From the NCBI RefSeq assembly GCF_022836845.1, contig NZ_JAJNNZ010000018.1, positions 1 through 64,000 on the forward strand: a DNA stretch of 64,000 nucleotides. The letters are read 5' to 3'. Source of the stretch: Vibrio gelatinilyticus. GTDB taxonomy: Bacteria; Pseudomonadota; Gammaproteobacteria; Enterobacterales; Vibrionaceae. This document shows positions 18,188-27,865 of the stretch, in pieces; position 1 is the first letter of the stretch, and each line of letters starts with the position of its first letter. The notes under the pieces are model-generated. The model ran no database searches and was not told where the DNA came from. It saw only the letters and a program-made list of their open reading frames with translations. A program made the translations under genes and the position numbers.

Positions 18188-19138
18188 ATGTCTCAAGTTT
18201 CAACCACAACATCGCACGTTCCTTCTCGCTGGGAGCGCTTCAAGGAGTCAGATTTTTTCTACCACTTCAAGCGCGACAAAGTTGCGATGGCGAGTTTCAC
18301 AGTCTTTATGGTGTTCTTATTGATGGCGTTGGCGTCGCCACTTATTGCACCACACAACCCGTATGATCTCAGCACCATTGATATTATGGATGCGGAGTTA
18401 CCACCTTCTTGGATGGAAGATGGCGACGAAAACTTTTTACTAGGAACCGATGAACAAGGGCGCGATATTTTCTCGACCATGCTGTACGGCTCGCGTTTAT
18501 CGTTGACCATTGGTTTCCTTGCGGTAGGTTTGCAACTGTTTCTTGGCACCATTATTGGTCTATCGGCAGGGTATTTCGGTGGTCGTATCGATAGCTTCTT
18601 GATGCGTTTCGCGGATGTCCAGCTATCGTTTTCAACCATGATGGTTGCAATCATCGTCTCTGCTATCTTTAAAGCGAGCTTTGGCAGTGACTTTTACAGT
18701 CAATATGCGGTTGTGATGCTGGTGGTGATCATTGGTGTGGCAGAGTGGCCTCAATATGCGCGTACCATTCGTGCATCAGTATTAGCAGAGAAGAAGAAAG
18801 AGTATGTAGAAGCGGCGCGAGTGATGGGCTTTAAGGCCCCACGAATCATGTTCCGTCACATTCTGCCTAACTGTTTGTCACCAATCTTGGTTATCTCAAC
18901 GGTACAGGTTGCTAACGCGATCATGTCAGAGGCGGCGCTGTCATTCCTAGGGCTTGGTCTACCGGTTGATCAGCCGTCATTGGGCGCATTGATCAGTATC
19001 GGCTTTAACTACATCTTCTCGGGCGCATGGTGGATCACCGCATTCCCTGGTGTACTACTGGTAACACTGGTACTGGTGATTAACCTATTGGGTGACTGGC
19101 TACGAGATGTATTTAACCCGAAAATCTATAAAGGGTGA
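18188..19138 (+). CDS. Peptide ABC transporter permease 2 (DppC-like)
   Basis: A 316-residue inner-membrane permease with an N-terminal OppC_N-type helix and the motif LLGTDEQGRDIFSTMLYGSR that marks DppC/OppC proteins. The coupling loop is YVEAARVMGFKAPRIMFRHI. Its AAAGGAG box lies inside the end of the previous gene, so the two permeases are translationally coupled. Last gene of the operon, followed by a terminator. Confidence 0.93.
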   Translation: MSQVSTTTSHVPSRWERFKESDFFYHFKRDKVAMASFTVFMVFLLMALASPLIAPHNPYDLSTIDIMDAELPPSWMEDGDENFLLGTDEQGRDIFSTMLYGSRLSLTIGFLAVGLQLFLGTIIGLSAGYFGGRIDSFLMRFADVQLSFSTMMVAIIVSAIFKASFGSDFYSQYAVVMLVVIIGVAEWPQYARTIRASVLAEKKKEYVEAARVMGFKAPRIMFRHILPNCLSPILVISTVQVANAIMSEAALSFLGLGLPVDQPSLGALISIGFNYIFSGAWWITAFPGVLLVTLVLVINLLGDWLRDVFNPKIYKG

Positions 19139-19180
19139 TCCAAAGCGATTGATTTTTAACCCTGTTCATCCCTAAACTAA

Positions 19181-19209
19181 GAGCCACATATTTATGTGGC
19201 TCTTTTTAT
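19181..19209 (+). terminator. Terminator of the peptide-transporter operon
   Basis: AGAGCCACAT pairs with ATGTGGCTCT, followed by TTTTT. Confidence 0.9.
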
Positions 19210-19307
19210 TGGTTTAATAAATCATAGTGAGCAATATATGAAACACCGCTAGCTGCCAGCGTATTACTCATCTGCGGCTAGATGATTCAGAGCGTAAGAG
19301 GAAGTAT

Positions 19308-20165
19308 ATGAGCTCTTGTATGGTTAGAAATGGACGTCGACTATTGTGGTTAAGCTTTCTATCGTTCACCTTAGTCTCGCATTCGATGGCGTCGCACGCG
19401 GCAGATGCGCTGTGTAGCGCTTCCCAAGCATCCACAAACGAATTACCAGTATTGGAGCAAGATTGCCCCATCGGTAAAGGCATTTGGGGGCAAAAAGCCC
19501 CGAGAAGTGCCGAGTCGGTTTATTGGATACAATGTGGATTATTGGATGCCCCATTAAGTTTAAAGCAGGCTAAGCCTTTGTACGGCAAAATATCAACAGA
19601 CATTTGGATGAAACCTGAATCCAAAAAATACCGCTGCCTAATCGGGCCCTACTCAGATGTTGATGTGTTAGAAGAGGAACTGCAGCAGGTGCGTTCATTA
19701 AGAGCAAACAAAGATGCATTTGCCAGACAAGTCAATCCGCAACAAGATCAAGCCAAGCAATCATCATCTGCAGCCGCTGAGCCCATCGCAAAAACAGTCC
19801 AAACCATAAAACCGATGGCAACCCAGGCTCAGCCAGACTTAATTGTGAGAATCAGTACCTCGATTGATGACAAAACCTATGTTGCGCCATACTCCTCTAA
19901 AGGCAGTCATCAGTTTTATATGGAGCACGATAAAGCATGGAATAGAGTCAGTTATAACGAAGCTATTGAGATGTGCAGTGCGTTGGACATGCGACTGATC
20001 GATGAAAAAGAGTGGCAGACGCTACGACTTAATAGCTCAATGAGAAAAGACAAATGGCCAGAACAAATGCCGTATTGGGGTAGTGGCCAGAAGGGCATGT
20101 TCAGTAACGGAAGAATCGCGCCACTAAAAGGCAACACCTTGCTCAATGTGGCCTGCATCAACTAA
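19308..20165 (+). CDS. Exported SPOR-like protein with a C-terminal FGE-like segment
   Basis: A 285-residue protein. The signal peptide (residues about 8-31, ending SHAA) is followed by a SPOR-like region (VYWIQCGLL... CLIGPYSDVDVLEEELQQVR, residues about 60-125). SPOR domains bind denuded peptidoglycan at division sites. After a Q/S/A-rich linker the C-terminus (MCSALDMRLIDEKEWQTLR, YWGSG) resembles the formylglycine-generating-enzyme/sulfatase-modifying fold. The start has an AGAGGAAG box. A single gene with its own terminator; the role is inferred only from these weak similarities. Confidence 0.75.
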   Translation: MSSCMVRNGRRLLWLSFLSFTLVSHSMASHAADALCSASQASTNELPVLEQDCPIGKGIWGQKAPRSAESVYWIQCGLLDAPLSLKQAKPLYGKISTDIWMKPESKKYRCLIGPYSDVDVLEEELQQVRSLRANKDAFARQVNPQQDQAKQSSSAAAEPIAKTVQTIKPMATQAQPDLIVRISTSIDDKTYVAPYSSKGSHQFYMEHDKAWNRVSYNEAIEMCSALDMRLIDEKEWQTLRLNSSMRKDKWPEQMPYWGSGQKGMFSNGRIAPLKGNTLLNVACIN

Positions 20166-20179
20166 GAGACACTCACCTA

Positions 20180-20206
20180 AGCACAGCACGGCGCTGTGCT
20201 TTTTTA
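20180..20206. terminator. Terminator between the SPOR-like gene and the acyltransferase
   Basis: AGCACAGC-ACGGC-GCTGTGCT with a T-run on the plus strand, lying between converging genes. Confidence 0.88.
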
Positions 20207-20217
20207 TACCAACCGCG

Positions 20218-21231
20218 TTATGGAAGTAGCCAGCGAAACTTTGGGGATTTAGATATCCACCAGGTTAGCGTCAGTGAACCGGCACCACTTAGCGTCACCC
20301 AAATGGGGATCATGATCAATGCAGGGCCTTGGTGTAACTTGAACTCAATCATTGGCCATAGAAACAGTGGGTGTAATAGATAGACGCCTAAACTGTGTTT
20401 GCCGACAAACCTGACCATGGTTTTAAGTGACTCAGGTAAGTGATTCGCGCTAGCTCTGCACACAACAAACACTAAACATGCCGCGAGTACGGTGTTGATT
20501 GTCTTGTAGGAGAGCCAGCGCCCATAGGTGTACTTACCTGCCTCAATGCTGTTGGTGACTACCATATAGGCGGTAAGTATCATCGCCGCACCGCCCAGTA
20601 GCAGAGAAATACTCACTGACTTGGCAGACAGTGGCAGCTTTTGATAAAGCAGATACCCTAGTGGTAGATAACCCAGAAATAACCAAAATTGTTCATTCCA
20701 TATGCCGTTGATCCTAAATAAGAACAGCGTGGTAGTAATGAGCCAAATGGCCGTAAATGCATACAAAACGGTATCGTCACCCTTGCGGACCATGGCTTGC
20801 AGGAAGGGAACGGCAATGTACAGCGGAATAAAATAGTAGAAAAAACCAAGGTGGTAGTAGGTTTGGTGATGGTAGCTCTCAGACAGCACCATTTTTGTCG
20901 TCTCTAGATCAAATCCCTGGCTTGTCCAGCCCGATAAATAGGCATAGAACAGCGACCAGATCAAAAATGGCACCACCACCTTGCTCACCCTGCGTGACAG
21001 GTAATATTTCATGTCGAATGGGCGCTTATCACTGAGCAGCAGTGCGCCAGAAATTAAGATAAAGACAGGAACTGCCCAGCGGCTGAAACTATTGAATGTA
21101 ATGGCTGTCGCCCAGTCAAAAAAAGGGATCTGCCCGAATTCGTGTTTGAAGGGGCCGAGGGCATGAATAACGATAACGGCGATAGCAGCCACTGTACGCA
21201 ATAAGTCAAAGAAAAAGATATGTTTTTTCAA
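20218..21231 (-). CDS. Acyltransferase family 3 membrane protein
   Basis: A 337-residue integral membrane acyltransferase (OafA/WecH type), which would add acetyl or another acyl group to a surface sugar or lipid. The N-terminal FFFDLLRTVAAIAVIVIHAL carries the family's R and active-site H, and ten or so hydrophobic segments follow (LGVYLLHPLF near the end). No ATG fits the start. Two TTG codons nine bases apart are possible, and the second (21231) has AAAGG at proper spacing. Isolated gene; the substrate is unknown. Confidence 0.88.
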   Translation of the reverse strand: MKKHIFFFDLLRTVAAIAVIVIHALGPFKHEFGQIPFFDWATAITFNSFSRWAVPVFILISGALLLSDKRPFDMKYYLSRRVSKVVVPFLIWSLFYAYLSGWTSQGFDLETTKMVLSESYHHQTYYHLGFFYYFIPLYIAVPFLQAMVRKGDDTVLYAFTAIWLITTTLFLFRINGIWNEQFWLFLGYLPLGYLLYQKLPLSAKSVSISLLLGGAAMILTAYMVVTNSIEAGKYTYGRWLSYKTINTVLAACLVFVVCRASANHLPESLKTMVRFVGKHSLGVYLLHPLFLWPMIEFKLHQGPALIMIPIWVTLSGAGSLTLTWWISKSPKFRWLLP

Positions 21232-21345
21232 GAGCGTCAACCTTTATGAAAGTGCGCTTCACTATAGGGAATTCAAATCAATAAGAGAAGATGTTTGGTT
21301 AAATAGCGGCAATTATTGATATCTACACCTCGACCTAAAACAATA

Positions 21346-21370
21346 AAGGCCAGCAACTTGCTGGCCTCTA
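21346..21370 (-). terminator. Hairpin after gor
   Basis: AGGCCAGCA-ACT-TGCTGGCCT is a strong stem just after the gor stop codon, but it has only a short TTTATT tail on the minus strand, so it may be a weak terminator. Confidence 0.6.
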
Positions 21371-21385
21371 AATTCAATATGATGA

Positions 21386-22741
21386 TCACCTCATGGTAAC
21401 AAATTCCTCAGAACCCGTTGGGTGAATCGCAACGACAGAGTCGAAGTCTGCTTTAGTCGCACCCATCTTCATGGCAACGGCAAAGCCTTGAATCATTTCA
21501 TCAACGGTAAAGCCGATGCCGTGTAGGCCAACAACGGTTTCTTCAGGGCCTGCACATACCAACTTCATCTTACATGGTTGACGGTGCTTCGTCACAGCAG
21601 TGTACATAGCAGTAAAGCCAGACGTGTACACCTTAATGTTGTCTTTACCGTATTTCGCTTCCGCATCTTGGGTTGTGAGACCAATCGTGCCGATAGGTGG
21701 GTGGCTGAATACCACAGTCGGGACTAGGTTGTAATCCATTTTTGCGTCGGCTTTATTGTTAAATAGGCGCTCAGAAAGTTGGCGACCGGCTTTCACTGCA
21801 ACTGGCGTTAGCTCTATACCACCTTCCATAATGTCGCCGACACAGTAAATGCCTTCAACGTTTGTCGTTTGATACTCATCCACCTTGATGTAGCCACGGT
21901 CATTGGTGACAACACCGGTTGCCGCTAAATTGATCGCATCCGTCGCAGGGTGGCGACCGATAGCCCAGATAAGCTCATCGACGTTTTGGCTTTCACCGTT
22001 TTCTAGGTGTAGAGTCAGGCTGCCATCGGCTTCTTTAATCACTTCTTTCGGTACAGAGTGAGTATGAAGAGTTGGGCCTTCAGTGTTCATCACCTCAACC
22101 AGAGTGTCGATGATCATTGGGTCAAAGCTGCGCAATGGTGATTCTTTACGGCAGAACAGGTGTGTTTCTGTGCCCAGGGCATGCAGTACGCCAGCAATCT
22201 CAACGGCGATGTAGCCCGCACCGATAACCGCCACACGTTTTGGTTGCTCGTTTAGTTCAAAGAAACCATTTGAATCGATGCCATACTCTGCGCCAGGAAT
22301 GTTTGGAATCGTAGGACGACCACCAACGGCGATGAGGATGTGATCCGCAGTGTAGTGCTCACCGTTGACTTCAACAGTCTTTGCATCAACAAACTTAGCA
22401 AAGCCACGGATAACGTTAACTTTGTTGTTACCCAGAACACGATCGTAAGATTGGTGAATTCGGCCAATGTACGCCTGGCGACTTTCGACTAGCTTGCTCC
22501 AGTCAAAACCTTTAACATCGACATCAAAGCCGTAGTCTTCTGCGTACAGATTCATTGCTTCCGCAACTTGAGCGCCATGCCACATTACCTTCTTTGGCAC
22601 ACAACCCACATTGACACACGTACCGCCAAGGTCTTGTGCTTCAATTAGCGCGACTTTAGCGCCATACATTGCTGCGCGGTTTGCAGAAGCGATACCGCCA
22701 CTGCCGCCACCAATACAGATATAGTCAAAATGCGTTGCCAT
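21386..22741 (-). CDS. gor: Glutathione-disulfide reductase
   Basis: A 451-residue FAD enzyme reducing oxidised glutathione with NADPH (E. coli 450). The FAD motif IGGGSGGIASANRA is followed by the redox-active GGTCVNVGCVPKK, the NADPH-binding GAGYIAVEIAG, and the C-terminal HPTGSEEFVTMR with the catalytic histidine. The start MATHFDY has GGAG 8 nt upstream; 33 further in-frame codons upstream lack a ribosome site. gor lies near rlmJ and prlC, as in E. coli, though here a lipoprotein gene separates it from rlmJ. Confidence 0.97.
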   Translation of the reverse strand: MATHFDYICIGGGSGGIASANRAAMYGAKVALIEAQDLGGTCVNVGCVPKKVMWHGAQVAEAMNLYAEDYGFDVDVKGFDWSKLVESRQAYIGRIHQSYDRVLGNNKVNVIRGFAKFVDAKTVEVNGEHYTADHILIAVGGRPTIPNIPGAEYGIDSNGFFELNEQPKRVAVIGAGYIAVEIAGVLHALGTETHLFCRKESPLRSFDPMIIDTLVEVMNTEGPTLHTHSVPKEVIKEADGSLTLHLENGESQNVDELIWAIGRHPATDAINLAATGVVTNDRGYIKVDEYQTTNVEGIYCVGDIMEGGIELTPVAVKAGRQLSERLFNNKADAKMDYNLVPTVVFSHPPIGTIGLTTQDAEAKYGKDNIKVYTSGFTAMYTAVTKHRQPCKMKLVCAGPEETVVGLHGIGFTVDEMIQGFAVAMKMGATKADFDSVVAIHPTGSEEFVTMR

Positions 22742-22969
22742 TACGTTCTCCGAGAGCTTATTAATTTTTTGATTGCTTGTTGCCAATACATTGGGGTGAG
22801 CATCGATGAACTCAATATCACTGTCATGTTTTGTTAACAATCGCTATCCATACTATAAATTGAGTCTAGCAACTTTAGCTAATGGGAAAAAGCACAGTTG
22901 ATTATGACTAATAACGATGAATGAAGAGCCGTTGGGACGAAAATAGGAAGTGGCTTGTCCTTTGTTATA

Positions 22970-22992
22970 AAAATGGGCGCCGTAGCGCCCAT
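22970..22992 (-). terminator. Terminator of the lipoprotein gene
   Basis: On the minus strand GGGCGC-TACG-GCGCCC is followed by ATTTTTAT, directly after the stop codon of the gene at 23003-24463. Confidence 0.85.
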
Positions 22993-23002
22993 GTGAATGA
23001 CA

Positions 23003-24463
23003 TTATCGAGAATGTACTAAACTTGTCCACTCCTCAAACAAGCTGACCGCTAGATCTTCGTTTTCAGTGATCAGGCGAGGTAGTTTGGTGCGCCCGGTGC
23101 CTTCTTCATAGTCATAAGCCACATGTAGGCCATGATCAGAAAGATCGGTAAAGTGGAAAGTCCAATCCTGATCTTTTGTTAATGAATCGCTGCTCTCACC
23201 AATCACCAATGAACCGTCAATGACTGTCCAGAATCCGTCGTGAGTCGCTTCAGGGGTATTTGAAAGATAACTCTCAAGGCTGGCAAACTCTGTAATCGTG
23301 CCTGAGCCGTTTTCTGCTAGTGATAGAACTGAAAAATATGGCTTGGCCGTGTAGTCAAGAGCACCCGCATCATCCCAGAAGTGGTAAAGCGTTTTGCCTT
23401 TCAGTGCCTCTTCGGTGTAAGGTGCATTAATGCGGAAATCTGCATAACCATCAGCAGCGCCCGCAAGGTCTTGGGTACTGCCAACCTGTAGGTCGTTGTC
23501 TGCCGTCACGGTTAACGCGAGGCTATCTCCCAGGAAAATCACTTCTTCAAGGCGCGGTCCGCCTTCTTCGCCAGAAACCATGAAACCGTTGTAGTGGTAC
23601 TCAGTTGGCATATCAGATGGGTCTTCACCTTGAACGTGATCATCGACTGTGATGGTGGAGTCGTTGAACGTGAGGGTCATGAAACCCTCTTGTGTACCGT
23701 AGGCTTCATTGGTTGAAATGAAGTCGTACGTTTTACCAACCAGTGCTTCTTTGAGTGGTTTTAGTGCCTCGACAACCACACCTTCGCGCACAATATAGTT
23801 GTTTAGATCATCGTCGCTGCCGTAGCCTTCGACTTCAGCAATACCAGCAACAATGTTGGTGATGTGGTTCTGCCAGTCACTAATATCGCTGGCATCGCCT
23901 TTGGCAAAGAGTTCTGCGAAAGAGCGAGCGGCGAAGTGAACTTTGCTAGCATCATCATTTTTTGTTGTCTTAGCAGCAACGTAGTCCGATGTCAGTAACT
24001 CAGTATTATTCACACCAAGCTGCTGAGCAATTTCTTCTATAGTGACATCATTTTTCGCGGCGATAAGCGTGAAAGGGTTCATGACTTCCATACCCGCAGC
24101 TGTCGATAGTTCATAGGTGTCGGTTAAGCGGCCCCCTTTGTCGGTATCGTAAGTTTTGCCAGCAATCGCTCGAGCAATGATTGGGAACTCTTTATCTTCA
24201 ACGGGCAGGGTAATGTAGCCTTGCTCATCAGTCAGTGCGGTGACTTTTTCATTTGCATCCGCAACGCCGTTTTTATTGCGATCCACGTAGACTTCAGCGT
24301 CCACAAGGTAACCGTCTTTGATTTGCACCTTATAAGTGGTGGTTTCGGTACCACCATTGTTACCACTGCTGTCATCGCTACCGCCACCACAGCCAGTCAT
24401 TGCCAAAGAAATGGCTAAAGCCAACCCTGTTGTTTTAAACAACCTTGAATTCTTGTTATCCAC
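23003..24463 (-). CDS. Lipoprotein of unknown function
   Basis: A 486-residue outer-envelope lipoprotein. The signal LFKTTGLALAISLAMTGC ends in a lipobox, followed by a GGGSDDSSGNN linker. Near residue 60 a DRNKNGVADANEK loop has the DxNxNG spacing of a calcium-binding EF-hand/dockerin-type site, inside a carboxypeptidase-regulatory-like beta domain. The C-terminal half is probably beta-rich with repeated acidic stretches. The start is GTG with AAGGA seven bases upstream; no ATG has a ribosome site. I do not recognise the family. Confidence 0.8.
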   Translation of the reverse strand: MDNKNSRLFKTTGLALAISLAMTGCGGGSDDSSGNNGGTETTTYKVQIKDGYLVDAEVYVDRNKNGVADANEKVTALTDEQGYITLPVEDKEFPIIARAIAGKTYDTDKGGRLTDTYELSTAAGMEVMNPFTLIAAKNDVTIEEIAQQLGVNNTELLTSDYVAAKTTKNDDASKVHFAARSFAELFAKGDASDISDWQNHITNIVAGIAEVEGYGSDDDLNNYIVREGVVVEALKPLKEALVGKTYDFISTNEAYGTQEGFMTLTFNDSTITVDDHVQGEDPSDMPTEYHYNGFMVSGEEGGPRLEEVIFLGDSLALTVTADNDLQVGSTQDLAGAADGYADFRINAPYTEEALKGKTLYHFWDDAGALDYTAKPYFSVLSLAENGSGTITEFASLESYLSNTPEATHDGFWTVIDGSLVIGESSDSLTKDQDWTFHFTDLSDHGLHVAYDYEEGTGRTKLPRLITENEDLAVSLFEEWTSLVHSR

Positions 24464-24735
24464 TGATATTTCCTTATTGATAATCTTATTGTTCTGTTTG
24501 CATATCAAATGCAAGAGTATTTAATCACACTGGGTTGTGTTTTTATATGCAATTAAGTGACTTTTATCTAATTTTTATCCAATAAAAACAAGGCAATAGC
24601 AGTATGGTGTACTTTTGTTCGCGCAGCGGGTGCCAGCAATAAAAAGATGCCTTATATAGTGAGATAAGGTCATTGAAAGAAGTTGATGTTGGGAGGTTAA
24701 GTGAGCCAACCAAAATGCTGACTCACTAGATGTTG

Positions 24736-25575
24736 CTATTCAGGTACAATCCATTCCACTTTAAAGTGGCCGGTTGCTGGGGCTATCTTGTCTTTTAGGT
24801 AAGGAAGGATATCGTTCATCTGCTTTTCGAGTGTCCACGGCGGATTGATGACAATCATGCCTGATGCGGTCATGCCTCGTTCGTTGGTGTCGGGGGAGAC
24901 ACCCAATTCAATTTGCAGAATTTTACGAATGCCAAGACCTTCGAGGCCTTCGATCATGTCGTCAATGTCGTAGCGATTCACCACTGGATACCAAATGGCG
25001 TAGATACCGGTTGCCCAACGCTTGTAGCTTTGTGCGATAGCGGTCACCACATCACGGTACTCTTTGGCCAACTCATACGGCGGGTCGATAAGCACTAAGC
25101 CACGGCGTTCTGCTGGAGGCAAGCTGCCCTTCAAACGTTGGAAACCATCGTCTTTATAGATTTTAACCTGGCGATCGCGGTGAAATTCTTGTTCTAGCAA
25201 TGGAAAATCACTAGGGTGCAGTTCGGTGAGAACCATGCGATCTTGCGCGCGTAAGTGTGCTCGAGCCACGCGCGGTGAGCCCGGGTAATAGCGCAGCGTA
25301 TCGTCACTATTGAGCATTTCGATCGAATCAATGTAGGAAGCTACGTCTTGTGGGATGTCTTTATTTCCCCATATGCGAGCGATCCCTTGTTTGTATTCAC
25401 CCGTTTTCTCAGACCATTCGTGAGTAAGATCGTAGCGCCCGACACCGGAATGCGTATCGTGGTAAACAAACGGCTTTTCCTTGTTTTTTAGAGAATTAAG
25501 GATAAGACTTTGTACTATGTGCTTGATGACGTCGGCGTGATTGCCTGCGTGAAAACTGTGTCGATAACTCAGCAA
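24736..25575 (-). CDS. rlmJ: 23S rRNA (adenine-2030-N6)-methyltransferase RlmJ
   Basis: A 279-residue SAM-dependent methyltransferase of 23S rRNA A2030 (E. coli YhiR, 280). It opens MLSYRHSFHAGNHADVIKH as in the family, and the catalytic motif is LIDPPYE. The start codon is TTG, with GTGAG upstream; the position agrees with the E. coli protein. It is divergent from prlC, the same neighbours as in E. coli. Confidence 0.95.
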   Translation of the reverse strand: MLSYRHSFHAGNHADVIKHIVQSLILNSLKNKEKPFVYHDTHSGVGRYDLTHEWSEKTGEYKQGIARIWGNKDIPQDVASYIDSIEMLNSDDTLRYYPGSPRVARAHLRAQDRMVLTELHPSDFPLLEQEFHRDRQVKIYKDDGFQRLKGSLPPAERRGLVLIDPPYELAKEYRDVVTAIAQSYKRWATGIYAIWYPVVNRYDIDDMIEGLEGLGIRKILQIELGVSPDTNERGMTASGMIVINPPWTLEKQMNDILPYLKDKIAPATGHFKVEWIVPE

Positions 25576-25777
25576 AATGATGACTCACTTATAAAAACCA
25601 ATGGACGGATTATATACGCAAATCGCTTTGGTGGCACAGTCTGTGTGAGGAGTTCCGTCATCGGCCATTGAATTTTAGGCCAACAGCCTACATCTTATTG
25701 ATAACACTTATCTCAACGACTCACCCTATGTCGAGTAAAGGTAAGATTGATAACTGATAACACAAAAAGGATGCTGC

Positions 25778-27820
25778 ATGTCTAACCCACTTCTGAGTAT
25801 TACTGACTTACCTCCTTTCTCACAGATAAAGCCTGAGCATGTAAAGCCAGCGGTAGAGCAAGCTATCGAGGCTTGCCGTAAAAAAATAGAACAGGTGCTT
25901 GAGGGAAATGACACGCCAACTTGGGATAACCTCGTCGCGCCAATAGAACAGGTTGATGATAGCCTGAGCCGTTTATGGTCTCCGGTGAGCCATATGAATT
26001 CGGTCGTCAACAGTGATGAATTACGTGAAGCGTACGAGAGCTGCTTACCGCTGCTGTCAGAGTACGGCACTTGGGTTGGTCAGCACAAAGGGCTCTTTGA
26101 GGCTTACAAAGCAATTAAAGACGCTAAGAGCTTTGCTGCTTTGTCGCAAGCTCAACAAAAAACCATCAAAGATGCGTTGCGTGATTTTGAGCTGTCTGGG
26201 ATCGGCCTACCTGCGGATGAACAGCACCGGTATGGTGAAATCAGCAAGCGCATGTCAGAGTTAGGCTCGCAGTTTTCGAACAATGTGCTCGACGCAACTA
26301 TGGGGTGGAGCAAGCACGTTACCGATGAAAAAGAATTGGCCGGAATGCCAGAGTCTGCGCTGGCGGCAGCACAAGCGGCGGCACAAGCGAAAGAACTTGA
26401 TGGTTACTTGCTCACTCTCGATATCCCATCTTACCTTCCGGTACTGACGTACTGCGATAACCAAGCACTGCGCCAAGAGCTTTACGAGGCTTACGTCACC
26501 AGAGCCTCAGACCGTGGTCCGAATGCGGGTCAATGGGACAACACCGAAATTATTACCGAGCAGCTAAAACTGCGTCACGAAATAGCTCGCTTGCTGGGCT
26601 TTGCGACCTATAGCGAAAAATCACTGGCGACCAAAATGGCAGAGACTCCGGCTCAGGTTCTTGGTTTTCTTAATGATCTTGCGGTGAAGGCTAAGCCACA
26701 AGGCGAGCGTGAAGTTGAAGAGCTGCGTCGATTTTCTGAGAAAGAGTTTGGTGTTACCGAACTTAATTTGTGGGACATCGCTTATTACAGTGAGAAGCAA
26801 AAACAGCATTTATTCCAGTTTTCTAACGAAGAGCTGCGCCCTTACTTCCCTGAATCAAAAGTCGTGAGTGGGCTGTTTGAAGTGCTCAATCGCGTTTTTG
26901 GTATGCAGATCAAAGAGCGTGAAGGGGTTGATACCTGGCACGAGTCGGTACGTTTCTTCGATATCTTTGATAGTGAAGGTACGTTGCGCGGCAGTTTCTA
27001 TCTCGATCTCTACGCACGCGAGCACAAACGTGGCGGTGCGTGGATGGATGAATGCCGTGTGCGCCGCACAAACCTTGATGGTGAGCTGCAAACGCCAGTG
27101 GCGTACCTAACGTGTAACTTCAATAAACCTGTAGGCGATAAGCCTGCGATGTTTACTCATGATGAAGTGGTGACACTTTTCCACGAAACAGGTCATGGCA
27201 TTCATCATATGCTGACGAAGATCGATGCAGGGGCGGTGTCAGGGATCAATGGAGTGCCATGGGATGCGGTTGAGTTGCCTAGCCAATTCTTAGAGAACTG
27301 GTGTTGGGAAGAAGAAGCGCTAGCCTTCATCTCTGGACACTATGAAACGGGTGAACCATTACCGAAAGAGATGCTCGAAAAAATGCTGTCTGCTAAAAAC
27401 TTTCAGTCGGCGATGTTTATTTTGCGTCAACTCGAGTTTGGACTTTTCGATTTCACGCTGCACACCGAATATGATCCAGAGGTTGGAGCTCGCGTTCTAG
27501 AAACGTTGGCTGAAGTGAAAGGCAAAGTGGCCGTATTGCCAAGCCTTGAGTGGAACCGCTTCTCGCACAGCTTTAGCCATATTTTTGCTGGTGGTTACAG
27601 TGCGGGTTATTACAGCTACCTGTGGGCAGAAGTCCTGTCTTCAGATGCGTATTCTCGCTTTGAAGAGGAAGGCATTTTTAATAAGGAAACGGGTCAAAGC
27701 TTTTTGAACAACATCCTGGAAATGGGTGGCAGCGAAGAGCCAATGGAGCTCTTTAAACGCTTTAGAGGCCGAGAGCCAGAAATCGACGCCTTGCTGCGTC
27801 ACGCTGGTATTAGCGCGTAA
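25778..27820 (+). CDS. prlC: Oligopeptidase A
   Basis: A 680-residue cytosolic M3 zinc metallopeptidase that degrades signal-peptide fragments and other short peptides. The zinc motif HETGH begins at residue 469 (FHETGHGIHHML), with the downstream VELPSQFLENW supplying the third ligand glutamate. The length matches E. coli PrlC (680). The start has AAAAAGGATG upstream. Neighbours rlmJ and rsmJ match the enterobacterial order. Confidence 0.97.
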   Translation: MSNPLLSITDLPPFSQIKPEHVKPAVEQAIEACRKKIEQVLEGNDTPTWDNLVAPIEQVDDSLSRLWSPVSHMNSVVNSDELREAYESCLPLLSEYGTWVGQHKGLFEAYKAIKDAKSFAALSQAQQKTIKDALRDFELSGIGLPADEQHRYGEISKRMSELGSQFSNNVLDATMGWSKHVTDEKELAGMPESALAAAQAAAQAKELDGYLLTLDIPSYLPVLTYCDNQALRQELYEAYVTRASDRGPNAGQWDNTEIITEQLKLRHEIARLLGFATYSEKSLATKMAETPAQVLGFLNDLAVKAKPQGEREVEELRRFSEKEFGVTELNLWDIAYYSEKQKQHLFQFSNEELRPYFPESKVVSGLFEVLNRVFGMQIKEREGVDTWHESVRFFDIFDSEGTLRGSFYLDLYAREHKRGGAWMDECRVRRTNLDGELQTPVAYLTCNFNKPVGDKPAMFTHDEVVTLFHETGHGIHHMLTKIDAGAVSGINGVPWDAVELPSQFLENWCWEEEALAFISGHYETGEPLPKEMLEKMLSAKNFQSAMFILRQLEFGLFDFTLHTEYDPEVGARVLETLAEVKGKVAVLPSLEWNRFSHSFSHIFAGGYSAGYYSYLWAEVLSSDAYSRFEEEGIFNKETGQSFLNNILEMGGSEEPMELFKRFRGREPEIDALLRHAGISA

Positions 27821-27824
27821 CTGA

Positions 27825-27853
27825 AATGGCTCCCCAAAGGGAGCCATTTTTTA
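27825..27853. terminator. Terminator prlC/asnC
   Basis: ATGGCTCCC-CAAA-GGGAGCCAT followed by TTTTTT, between converging genes. Confidence 0.9.
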
Positions 27854-27865
27854 TAGTCAAGGCAT

